Below, in pieces: positions 6,899-12,397 of a stretch of 12,397 nt of DNA. Position 1 is the first letter of the stretch. Every line of letters begins with the position of its first letter. The position numbers and the translations under genes were made by a program. Source of the DNA: JBBRXZ01 sp038232415. GTDB taxonomy: Bacteria > Patescibacteriota > Saccharimonadia > Saccharimonadales > UBA4665. The stretch is from contig JBBSHY010000024.1 in NCBI GenBank assembly GCA_038232415.1, positions 1-12,397 on the forward strand, read 5' to 3'. Below the pieces are notes generated by a model. It made no database searches and was not told where the DNA came from. It was given only the letters and a program-made list of their open reading frames with translations.

Positions 6899-7732
6899 CT
6901 AAACAGCAACGACCTCAGGAATGAGCAGGCGGCGGCTGTTGGCAGCTGCTTGCACGAACCATTTAAATACTTTTTCATACTTGTGGTATTCGGTCTCGAG
7001 ATGCCATTGTGTGCCCATGACTAACGACGCCTCGTCTTCTATCGCTTCTATCGTACCGTCCGGCGCCCACGCTACTGCTTCCAAGCCTGGGCCTACACGA
7101 TTTATTGCCTGGTGGTGAAGGCTATCTCCCATTATGTTAATTCTGCCGGCCGCAGCGGGTAGCCCGGCCTCGACCGTGTCTGCGCTCAAATGACGGCCTA
7201 AGATTGATTCTGTGGAGATTGCTATTGGATGAAGCCTGTCGGGTAGATCCTTCCCGGCGTTTACATGATCAATTATTTCCCCCTCGGCAGGACGATCCGT
7301 GTCCAGATCTTGCCACAAAGAACCGCCATACTCCACGTTCAAAAGCTGGGCGCCCCGGCATATTCCGAGTATGGGCCTCTTCCGCTCATCATCGTCCAGA
7401 AGGTGCCGCACTAAACCCCTGTCCATATAATCCAATGCTGGTGATACATTCTCTGCCCATCTCGGTATTTCATCGTAAGCATTAGGATCAATATCAGGGC
7501 CGCCGGGTAAAAGAAGGCCCTCCACCAGGTCAGAGTATTCGCGTAGAAGCGCTTCAGATTCAGTTGTTCCCATCTCATTTAAAAGAGGAAAATTAACCGG
7601 TAAGCCGCCGGCGCGTCTGATCGCTGTGACACAAAGATTCTGCCTATATATCATTGGCTCACGGCAAGGATTCTCACAGGGTAAGTCGCCCATTACCAAG
7701 CCAATTACAGGGCGGTATTCGGGGCTAAGCAT
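6899..7732 (-). CDS. class I glutamine amidotransferase-like gamma-glutamyl hydrolase (peptidase C26, PuuD-like)
   Basis: Predicted cytoplasmic hydrolase cleaving a gamma-glutamyl amide bond, like PuuD, which acts on gamma-glutamyl-GABA. The 277 residues contain LLLPGGPDIDP (73-83, oxyanion strand), the nucleophile elbow GICRGAQLLN with C125, SLHHQAINRVGPGLEAVAWAPDG (204-226), and the triad partners H244 and E246 in TQWHLE. Most relatives read WHPE; Leu replaces Pro here but the His and Glu are kept, so it should be active. The natural substrate cannot be told; the PuuD name should not be taken as proof of putrescine catabolism. The start ATG at 7732 has no strong ribosome site. An intrinsic terminator ends 25 bases upstream on the same strand, preceded by a polycysteine leader ORF, so attenuation is likely. 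Confidence 0.88.
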   Translation of the reverse strand: MLSPEYRPVIGLVMGDLPCENPCREPMIYRQNLCVTAIRRAGGLPVNFPLLNEMGTTESEALLREYSDLVEGLLLPGGPDIDPNAYDEIPRWAENVSPALDYMDRGLVRHLLDDDERKRPILGICRGAQLLNVEYGGSLWQDLDTDRPAEGEIIDHVNAGKDLPDRLHPIAISTESILGRHLSADTVEAGLPAAAGRINIMGDSLHHQAINRVGPGLEAVAWAPDGTIEAIEDEASLVMGTQWHLETEYHKYEKVFKWFVQAAANSRRLLIPEVVAV

Positions 7733-7757
7733 GGTGATTGAATTTCCATATATCCTT

Positions 7758-7787
7758 AAAATAAAAAATCCTCGGTTGCCCGAGGAT
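7758..7787 (-). terminator. intrinsic terminator / candidate attenuator before the amidotransferase gene
   Basis: On the minus strand ATCCTCGG and CCGAGGAT form a perfect 8-bp stem (7787-7780 with 7775-7768) closed by GCAA, a GNRA tetraloop, followed by TTTTTATTTT. On the plus strand no T tract follows the stem, so it acts on minus-strand transcripts only. The only candidate transcript it could end is the one starting near 7884. The amidotransferase ATG is 25 bases beyond it. Confidence 0.88.
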
Positions 7788-7811
7788 GTATTTCCGTAAT
7801 GTTCAACTAAC

Positions 7812-7883
7812 TTATGGGCAACAACAAGTAAGACCGCCGCAGCAGTCTAAGTTCATCATCGGCATAGCTAAAGATGTTACCAT
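7812..7883 (-). CDS. 23-residue polycysteine leader peptide, leaderless ORF
   Basis: A 23-codon ORF with ATG at 7883 and TAA at 7812-7814. Residues 14-23 read CCGGLTCCCP, so five of the last ten residues are Cys (codons TGC TGC ... TGT TGT TGC). There is no ribosome site, but the ATG lies exactly 7 bases after a good -10 box, as expected for a leaderless message starting at or next to the ATG. The ORF is followed by an intrinsic terminator 24 bases after its stop and then by the amidotransferase gene on the same strand. This matches the plan of cysteine-responsive attenuators described in mycobacteria, where leaderless short ORFs with polycysteine tracts regulate the downstream operon. It could instead be a small metal- or thiol-active peptide, or non-coding RNA. 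It is too short to be proven by composition; the evidence is geometry. Confidence 0.6.
   Translation of the reverse strand: MVTSLAMPMMNLDCCGGLTCCCP
7831..7848 (-). promoter_or_regulatory. hairpin in the polycysteine leader RNA
   Basis: AGACTGC (7848-7842) and GCGGTCT (7837-7831) pair over 7 bp, one of them G-U, with loop TGCG. The hairpin covers the first Cys-Cys codons, so a ribosome translating there would melt it. Just after it GTTGCCC (7822-7816), which holds the last Cys codons, is perfectly complementary to GGGCAAC (7781-7775) at the tip of the terminator. Confidence 0.45.
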
Positions 7884-7890
7884 GAGGGTT

Positions 7891-7920
7891 ATTTTATTAT
7901 TTACGTATTGAACTTGTCAA
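7891..7920 (-). promoter_or_regulatory. strong promoter for the polycysteine leader
   Basis: Minus-strand TTGACA (7920-7915, perfect -35), an 18-base spacer and TAAAAT (7896-7891, five of six -10 positions). The ATG of the 23-codon ORF begins after a 7-base gap. This box pair has no other gene to serve before the terminator. Confidence 0.7.
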
Positions 7921-7944
7921 TAGCTTAGCCGGCCGGCACATGTA

Positions 7945-7967
7945 TGTCAAACCTAACAGTTTTGACA
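7945..7967. promoter_or_regulatory. inverted repeat, possible operator
   Basis: TGTCAAA (7945-7951), nine bases, then TTTGACA (7961-7967), a perfect 7-bp inverted repeat. The right arm contains the -35 box of the plus-strand promoter, so a bound dimer would block RNA polymerase. A perfect palindrome GCCGGCCGGC at 7928-7937 lies between this repeat and the opposing promoter. The regulator is unknown and no regulator gene is in the window. Confidence 0.4.
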
Positions 7968-7991
7968 CCGGTCGTGGCGACTCGGTATAAT
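7962..7991 (+). promoter_or_regulatory. consensus promoter for the peroxiredoxin-cold shock fusion gene
   Basis: TTGACA (7962-7967), an 18-base spacer and TATAAT (7986-7991), both hexamers perfect. Only 7 bases (ACCACTT) separate the -10 box from the ATG at 7999, so transcription should begin at or next to the start codon and give a leaderless mRNA; no ribosome site is present. Confidence 0.8.
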
Positions 7992-7998
7992 ACCACTT

Positions 7999-8844
7999 AT
8001 GAATCTTGCCGCTGGTGATGCGTTCCCTGATGTAGCCCTGCCTGACCAGGACGGCCGGATGCAGCAACTATCCTCGTATACGCAGCCGACCACATTCGAC
8101 AGGTATGCTGGTTTTAAAGACGGCTATCCCTTAATAGTGGTTTTCTATCGGGGCTTTTTCTGTCCGCGCGACCTGCAGCAGATGCGACAACTCGTGCAGT
8201 TTTATGACGAACTTCAGGTGAGTTATGCCAAAATGGTGGCTATAAGTGCCGACGAACCGAAGATTGCCGCGGCGTACAGAAAGGGGCTGGGGGCAGCGTG
8301 GCCGTTTCTTTCCGATAGTGACAAAACGGTTATAAAGCAGCTTGATATATTGGATGAAACCGAAGGCGAGTACGCATACCCGGCTCAGCCCTATACCCTC
8401 GTATTAAAGCCCGACATGCGTATCCACCGGATATATAACGGATGGTATTTTGCCGGCCGGCCAACCAACGATGAATTACGGCATGACTTGCGGGAAGTCA
8501 TGCAGGAGCTGTCGTATTATACCTACCAAGCCTGGGCTAAGCCGGAAGTAACCGCCGTACGTATACCCCAGCAGACCTGGCAACATGGTGCCAATACGTC
8601 TGGTCGTCCCCTTCATAAAGGAGTGGTCGAATCATTCGATAGTTCAGGCAATGGCTTTATACGCGCCGCAGGAGAGAAGCGGCTCGTATTCTTCAACTTC
8701 AGTGCCATTCCCGGCGAAGGTAACCGTGAACTGTCGCCCGGAACTCCTGTGCAATTTGAAATTGTCGAAAATGTATATGGACAGAGCGCTCGAAATGTCC
8801 AAAATGTAGAGATCGCCCCCGAAACAGGCACTCTTAACAGTTAG
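7999..8844 (+). CDS. peroxiredoxin-like (AhpC/TSA) domain fused to a cold-shock domain
   Basis: A 281-residue two-domain protein. Residues 1-175 have a thioredoxin-fold AhpC/TSA pattern: GDAFPDVALPDQDGR, then IVVFYRGFFCPRDLQQM with the only cysteine of the protein (C55), then AISADEP and PYTLVLKPDMRIHRIYNGW. Relatives with YRGxWCPYC have a second Cys; here the site is CPRD, so any peroxidase would be one-Cys. Residues 207-272 resemble a cold-shock domain: GVVESFDSSGNGFIRAAGEKRLVFF is the counterpart of RNP1 and RNP2, ending in NFSAI and the SPGTPVQFEIVENVYGQSARNVQ strands. RNP1 is weaker than in CspA. A Gln/Pro-rich linker joins them. The ATG at 7999 is fixed by a consensus promoter 7 bases upstream. 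Role is inferred: oxidant- or thiol-responsive RNA/DNA binding, or a peroxidase attached to nucleic acid. Domain calls are made by eye. Confidence 0.85.
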   Translation: MNLAAGDAFPDVALPDQDGRMQQLSSYTQPTTFDRYAGFKDGYPLIVVFYRGFFCPRDLQQMRQLVQFYDELQVSYAKMVAISADEPKIAAAYRKGLGAAWPFLSDSDKTVIKQLDILDETEGEYAYPAQPYTLVLKPDMRIHRIYNGWYFAGRPTNDELRHDLREVMQELSYYTYQAWAKPEVTAVRIPQQTWQHGANTSGRPLHKGVVESFDSSGNGFIRAAGEKRLVFFNFSAIPGEGNRELSPGTPVQFEIVENVYGQSARNVQNVEIAPETGTLNS

Positions 8845-8946
8845 TTTATTAACAGGAAAATTGTTTCTGGCGTGTTACGGTGCTAATGCAGCTTGAGCTC
8901 AGAGGGGTAAGCCGACGGAGAATGTTAGCAAAAGAGGAGTATAGAT

Positions 8947-9756
8947 ATGAAACACAGACGGCTGGAGGGTAAAAATGTTCTTATTACCGGTGCTTCTTCT
9001 GGAATCGGCGAAGCCATTGCCGTTAAATTCGGTGAAGAGGGCGCGAACGTAGCTATAAATTATTTTGGCGAGAAAGATAAGGCGCTTAAAGTCGCCAAAA
9101 CCATGAAAAAATGCTGCGATCTCGTCGAAGCAGCTGGCCGTAAAACCTTATTGATAAAAGCCGACGTCTCTAAACCCGGCGAAGTTAAAAAAATGTTCAA
9201 AACCGTGCTAGACGCCTGGGGATGTATAGATATCTTAATCAATAATGCCGGGATTCAGAAGCAAGCACCAAGCCACGAAATGACATCTGAAGATTTTATG
9301 AAAGTTCTGTCAGTCGATTTAGTAGGCCCTTACTACTGCTCTAAAGCCGCCATTGAGCATTTTTTATCACGTAAAGGTGAGGGCATCATACTTAATAATT
9401 CCAGTGTTCACCAGTTAATTCCCAAGCCGGAATTTATAAGTTATTCGGTGTCAAAAGGCGGAATTGATAACTTAACCAAAACACTGGCCTTAGAATATGC
9501 CGACAGAGACATAAGAGTTAACGCCGTTGCTCCCGGAGCAATCTTAACACCTATAAATCCATGGAAAGACGATCCTAAGCAGAAAGCCAGCGTCGAAGAC
9601 CATATACCCATGAAACGAGCCGGGAATTCCGACGAAGTGGCTGGAGTATTTGTCTTTCTGGCATCAAAAGAAGCCAGCTATATCACCGGGCAAACTATTT
9701 TTGTTGATGGCGGCCTGACACTCTACCCTTCCTTTGCTGATAATTGGTCGTCATGA
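8947..9756 (+). CDS. short-chain dehydrogenase/reductase, glucose 1-dehydrogenase-like
   Basis: Classical SDR, 269 residues, NAD(P)-dependent oxidoreductase of an alcohol or sugar. Visible are the dinucleotide motif TGASSGIG (14-21), the acidic residue in KADVS (D73), NNAG (99-102), and the catalytic S153, Y166 and K170 in NNSSVHQ and SYSVSK. The SSVH motif and the ending TGQTIFVDGGLTLYPSF followed by NWSS resemble the glucose 1-dehydrogenase subgroup. The insertion around KVAKTMKKCCDLVEAAGR is slightly long for that group. The ATG has GAGGAG seven bases upstream. The TGA stop overlaps the start of the GH15 gene by ATGA, so the two are translationally coupled; a plausible link is oxidation of glucose released by the hydrolase. 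Exact substrate is not shown by sequence. Confidence 0.9.
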   Translation: MKHRRLEGKNVLITGASSGIGEAIAVKFGEEGANVAINYFGEKDKALKVAKTMKKCCDLVEAAGRKTLLIKADVSKPGEVKKMFKTVLDAWGCIDILINNAGIQKQAPSHEMTSEDFMKVLSVDLVGPYYCSKAAIEHFLSRKGEGIILNNSSVHQLIPKPEFISYSVSKGGIDNLTKTLALEYADRDIRVNAVAPGAILTPINPWKDDPKQKASVEDHIPMKRAGNSDEVAGVFVFLASKEASYITGQTIFVDGGLTLYPSFADNWSS

Positions 9757-11555
9757 GCAGTCAAGACAGCAAAATTGAAGACTACTACTTAATCGGAGAC
9801 CAGAAAAGCGCTGCGCTTATTTCTCACGAAGGCTCGATAGACTGGCTGTGTCTGCCTTATTTCGATTCACCTAGCCTGTTTGGCCGGTTGCTTGATCCGA
9901 ACGGCGGTATGTTTGGGGTCGATAAAGCTGACTATCAAGTTAGTTCTTCTTACTTAAGTGATACGGCAATCGTGGAGTTTAAGTTTAGTAGTTCAGATGT
10001 AGAATTTACGATCAGGGATTTCATGGTGCCGTCTGAAGACAGTAGTAAGTCATCACAATATTTAGTCCGTAAAATCACTGCCGTAAGAGGATCAGGGCAC
10101 GTAAAGTTTACCTTTCAGCCCAAGCCGAACTACGCACAGTCGGCTGTCACAGTTTCCACTTCAAATAATATGATGAGCCTGAGATTAGATGAGGGCTACC
10201 TTAATCTGCGCCTGCCGCCTCACACCAAAGTTGCGAAAAACGAAGACACCTATGAAGTCATGGTTAAGCTGAAGCCTTCGGCCAGCGTTCAGTTGACCCT
10301 AGAATATGACTCTATTGAGCCCAGTAGCAGTAAACCGCCAACTAATTTAGAAGAAACTACTAGAGAGTTTTGGGAAGAGTGGGTTAGTAAAGGTACTTTT
10401 TTTGACTTTTGCAAGGATCGACTAGTAAGATCGGCCATTACTTTAAAGCTTCTGCAATTTTCTCCAACCGGAGCAATGGTTGCTGCCCCGACAACTTCTT
10501 TACCAGAAGAGATTGGCGGCCTCAGGAACTGGGACTATAGATATGTCTGGATCCGCGATGCCACGTTCGCGCTGTATGCCTTTTACGTGCTGGGCTACGA
10601 ACAAGAAGCCGAACATTTCTTTGATTTTATATATGGAGTTATTGATAAGTGCGCCGAGGATGAAATTGAAATATCGCTTATGTACACCATTTGGGGCAAG
10701 CCGGTGCCTAAGGAAAAAATCCTCAAGCACATGAAGGGTTACCAAAATTCCACTCCCGTTAGGACAGGTAACGAAGCTGGTGAACAATTACAACTTGACG
10801 TCTATGGCTCGTTAATCGACGCCTATTATTTTGCTTCTAAGAGGGGCTTAGCCGACGATGAAAAGAAAAAAGCTAAATCCCGGCGCCTGATTATGTTTCT
10901 CGTCAAAAAGATTGATGAAGTTTGGCAGCAGCCGGATTCCGGCATATGGGAGGCCAGGAACGATCCAAAGCATTACATTTACAGTAAAGCGATGTGCTGG
11001 GTGGGAGTTGACCGGGCCCAGAAACTAAAACAAAAACTTGACCTGTCGGATAAAGACCTGCAGATATGCATTCATTTAGCGGACACTATTAAGGACTGGA
11101 TCTGGCAGAATGGCCTCGGAACGGCTAAAAGCCAGCTGCTTCAATATCCAAATGCCCCAACTGTAGACTCCGCCAATTTTCTGCTGGTACTTTTACAGTT
11201 TCTGGATAAACATGAGCCGAAAACCAAAGCTATTATTAAGCGTACCAGAGAGGAGCTATGCTATAAGGATGTTTTTGTGTATCGATATTTAAGCGAAGAC
11301 GGTCTGGCCGGGAAAGAAGGCGCCTTTGTGCTATCAAGTTTCTGGATGATTTCCGCCCTGGCTATTTTAGAAGACACTAAAGAAGCCCTGAGGTTATTTA
11401 AGAAAATGGAATCTTATATGGCGCCAAACGGTCTGCTATCCGAAGAAATAAATCCGGATTCAGGCGAATATTTAGGCAACTACCCTCAAGCTTTTTCTCA
11501 CCTGGGCTACATCATGAGCGCCTACTACCTGGATAGATATATAAAGCGTAAGTAA
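9753..11555 (+). CDS. glycoside hydrolase family 15 (glucoamylase/trehalase-type)
   Basis: A 600-residue cytoplasmic GH15 enzyme, inverting, expected to release glucose from alpha-glucosides such as trehalose or maltooligosaccharides. The N-terminal beta-sandwich begins EDYYLIGDQKSAALISHEGSIDWLC, typical of bacterial GH15. The (alpha/alpha)6 barrel shows GGLRNWDYRYVWIRDATF (255-272), GEQLQLDVYGS (343-353), GIWEARNDPKHYIYSKAMCWVGVDRA (397-422, candidate general acid E400), and the ending GLLSEEINPDSGEYLGNYPQAFSH (560-583, candidate general base E564 or E565). No signal peptide is seen. The start is the ATG at 9753, overlapping the SDR stop; an in-frame start 9 bases earlier would also be possible but lies inside the SDR gene. 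No strong ribosome site is present, consistent with coupled translation. Trehalase versus glucoamylase cannot be decided here. Confidence 0.93.
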   Translation: MSSQDSKIEDYYLIGDQKSAALISHEGSIDWLCLPYFDSPSLFGRLLDPNGGMFGVDKADYQVSSSYLSDTAIVEFKFSSSDVEFTIRDFMVPSEDSSKSSQYLVRKITAVRGSGHVKFTFQPKPNYAQSAVTVSTSNNMMSLRLDEGYLNLRLPPHTKVAKNEDTYEVMVKLKPSASVQLTLEYDSIEPSSSKPPTNLEETTREFWEEWVSKGTFFDFCKDRLVRSAITLKLLQFSPTGAMVAAPTTSLPEEIGGLRNWDYRYVWIRDATFALYAFYVLGYEQEAEHFFDFIYGVIDKCAEDEIEISLMYTIWGKPVPKEKILKHMKGYQNSTPVRTGNEAGEQLQLDVYGSLIDAYYFASKRGLADDEKKKAKSRRLIMFLVKKIDEVWQQPDSGIWEARNDPKHYIYSKAMCWVGVDRAQKLKQKLDLSDKDLQICIHLADTIKDWIWQNGLGTAKSQLLQYPNAPTVDSANFLLVLLQFLDKHEPKTKAIIKRTREELCYKDVFVYRYLSEDGLAGKEGAFVLSSFWMISALAILEDTKEALRLFKKMESYMAPNGLLSEEINPDSGEYLGNYPQAFSHLGYIMSAYYLDRYIKRK

Positions 11556-11573
11556 TAATTAAGAAAGGTATAT

Positions 11574-12397
11574 ATGAAGCAATACGATCTGATAGTTCTG
11601 GGAACCGGCGGCGCCGGTTATAAAGCCGCTACGAAATGCAAAGAAGCGGGCTGGACCGTAGCAGTGGTTAATGAAGGGTTGTTTGGCGGTACTTGCAGCG
11701 TACGAGGCTGCATCCCCAAAAAAGTATTGGCCGGGACAGCGGAAATAGCCGACATTAACCGTCGATTAGGCGAAGTTGGGATTGTTACAAAACAGCCGGT
11801 TATGAGTTGGGGTGAGCTGATTAAGTTCAAGCGAACGTTTACTGACCCGGTGCCGGAAAGCACTGAAAAAGCCTTGCGCGGCGCCGGTATAGACGTATTT
11901 ATCGGCTCTCCGCGTTTTGTCGGAGATCTTCAAATAGAAGTTGACGGCCAGCAGTTACAGGCCAAAAAAGTACATATTGCAGTGGGTGCCAAACCAGCAA
12001 AGTTACCGATTGAGGGTTTTGAGCATTTTATTACGAGTGATGACTTTTTGGAACTAGACGAGTTGCCGAAACGAGTATTGTTCGTCGGCGGGGGTTACAT
12101 ATCGTTTGAATTTGCCTACGTTGCAGCTAGCTTTGGCGCGGATGTCACCATTTTACATAGTGACGATCACCCACTGCCTATATTCGACCAAGATGTTGTC
12201 CGCAATCTGCTGGAAGTCAGCAAAGAGGCCGGTATAGAAATCGAACTACAGGCTGAAGTTAAGGCTATTCGCAAAGAGAATGATGGCTTCGCAGTGGTCT
12301 CTGCGGATGGTCGGAGCTTTGAGGCTGATGTAGTCATACATGGGGTGGGAAGACCGCCAGCTGTAGGCGAGTTAAATTTGGAAAGTACCGGTGTAGA
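11574..12397 (+). CDS. FAD-dependent pyridine nucleotide-disulfide oxidoreductase (3' end cut off)
   Basis: Class I flavoprotein disulfide reductase of the glutathione reductase/dihydrolipoamide dehydrogenase family; 274 residues are visible and the frame runs off the window with no stop. The N-terminal FAD motif is LIVLGTGGAGYKAATKCKEAG (6-26). The redox-active disulfide is C41 and C46 in GGTCSVRGCIPKK. The NAD(P)H motif is VGGGYISFEFA (171-181), and GVGRPPAVGEL closes the second FAD contact. The stretch after the second strand of the NAD(P) fold is ILHSDDHPLP, without a clear Arg pair, so NADH or NADPH preference is open. The missing C-terminal dimer domain, with its catalytic His, would separate the subfamilies. 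The ATG at 11574 has AAAGG 5 bases upstream and follows the GH15 stop by 18 bases, so it probably belongs to the same operon. Confidence 0.9.
   Translation, partial: MKQYDLIVLGTGGAGYKAATKCKEAGWTVAVVNEGLFGGTCSVRGCIPKKVLAGTAEIADINRRLGEVGIVTKQPVMSWGELIKFKRTFTDPVPESTEKALRGAGIDVFIGSPRFVGDLQIEVDGQQLQAKKVHIAVGAKPAKLPIEGFEHFITSDDFLELDELPKRVLFVGGGYISFEFAYVAASFGADVTILHSDDHPLPIFDQDVVRNLLEVSKEAGIEIELQAEVKAIRKENDGFAVVSADGRSFEADVVIHGVGRPPAVGELNLESTGV

Noticed and set aside
6826..6909. GTTGCTG and CAGCAAC as a long-range inverted repeat near the ends of two genes
   Set aside because: Seven bases about 70 bases apart, both inside coding ends; such matches are expected by chance and no flanking symmetry extends them.
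7733..7998. tRNA or CRISPR in the divergent intergenic region
   Set aside because: No cloverleaf with a T-loop motif and no regularly spaced repeats; the symmetry present is explained by a terminator hairpin, promoter words and one inverted repeat.
10500..10787. Open frame on the minus strand within the GH15 gene
   Set aside because: It lies fully inside a strongly conserved GH15 coding region and shows no family motif or ribosome site; a shadow frame. The same holds for frames opposite leuD, leuB and the cold-shock part.

Overview
The window is a piece of a bacterial chromosome with fairly balanced base composition and densely packed genes. Many genes overlap by the four bases ATGA or by a few bases more. 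The phylum cannot be fixed from the sequence alone. A SUF-only iron-sulphur operon with a U-type scaffold, a compact SufD and near-consensus leaderless promoters suggests a lineage outside the classical Proteobacteria. TGA is clearly a stop codon here, because several genes end in TGA inside ATGA overlaps.

Layout. Positions 1-1639 (+) hold the end of a leucine operon: leuD, cut at the window edge, then leuB. Positions 1636-6237 (-) hold a six-gene iron-sulphur assembly operon read as DUF1858 protein, sufC, sufB, sufD, sufS, sufU. The sufU and leuB stop codons overlap tail to tail. sufB is intact over its whole length except for one in-frame TGA exactly where SufB proteins normally have a Trp. 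Position 6371-6838 (+) is an unrecognised small protein. Position 6899-7732 (-) is a class I glutamine amidotransferase of the gamma-glutamyl hydrolase (PuuD/C26) type.

The most interesting part is the 266-base divergent region 7733-7998. On the minus strand, a TTGACA-18-TAAAAT promoter lies 7 bases before the ATG of a 23-codon ORF ending in CC-GGLT-CCC-P. A textbook intrinsic terminator and then the amidotransferase gene follow. This looks like a leaderless polycysteine leader peptide with an attenuator, of the kind described in mycobacteria. On the plus strand, a perfect TTGACA-18-TATAAT promoter, again 7 bases before the ATG, drives an unusual fusion of a one-Cys peroxiredoxin-like domain to a cold-shock nucleic-acid-binding domain. 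An inverted repeat overlaps that -35 box.

Positions 8947-12397 (+) hold a likely carbohydrate/redox operon: a short-chain dehydrogenase resembling glucose 1-dehydrogenase, a GH15 glucoamylase/trehalase-type hydrolase overlapping it by ATGA, and a flavin disulfide oxidoreductase that runs off the window. Thiol and iron-sulphur chemistry recurs across the window (cysteine desulfurase operon, polycysteine leader, peroxiredoxin fusion, disulfide reductase), but functional coupling between these units is inference.
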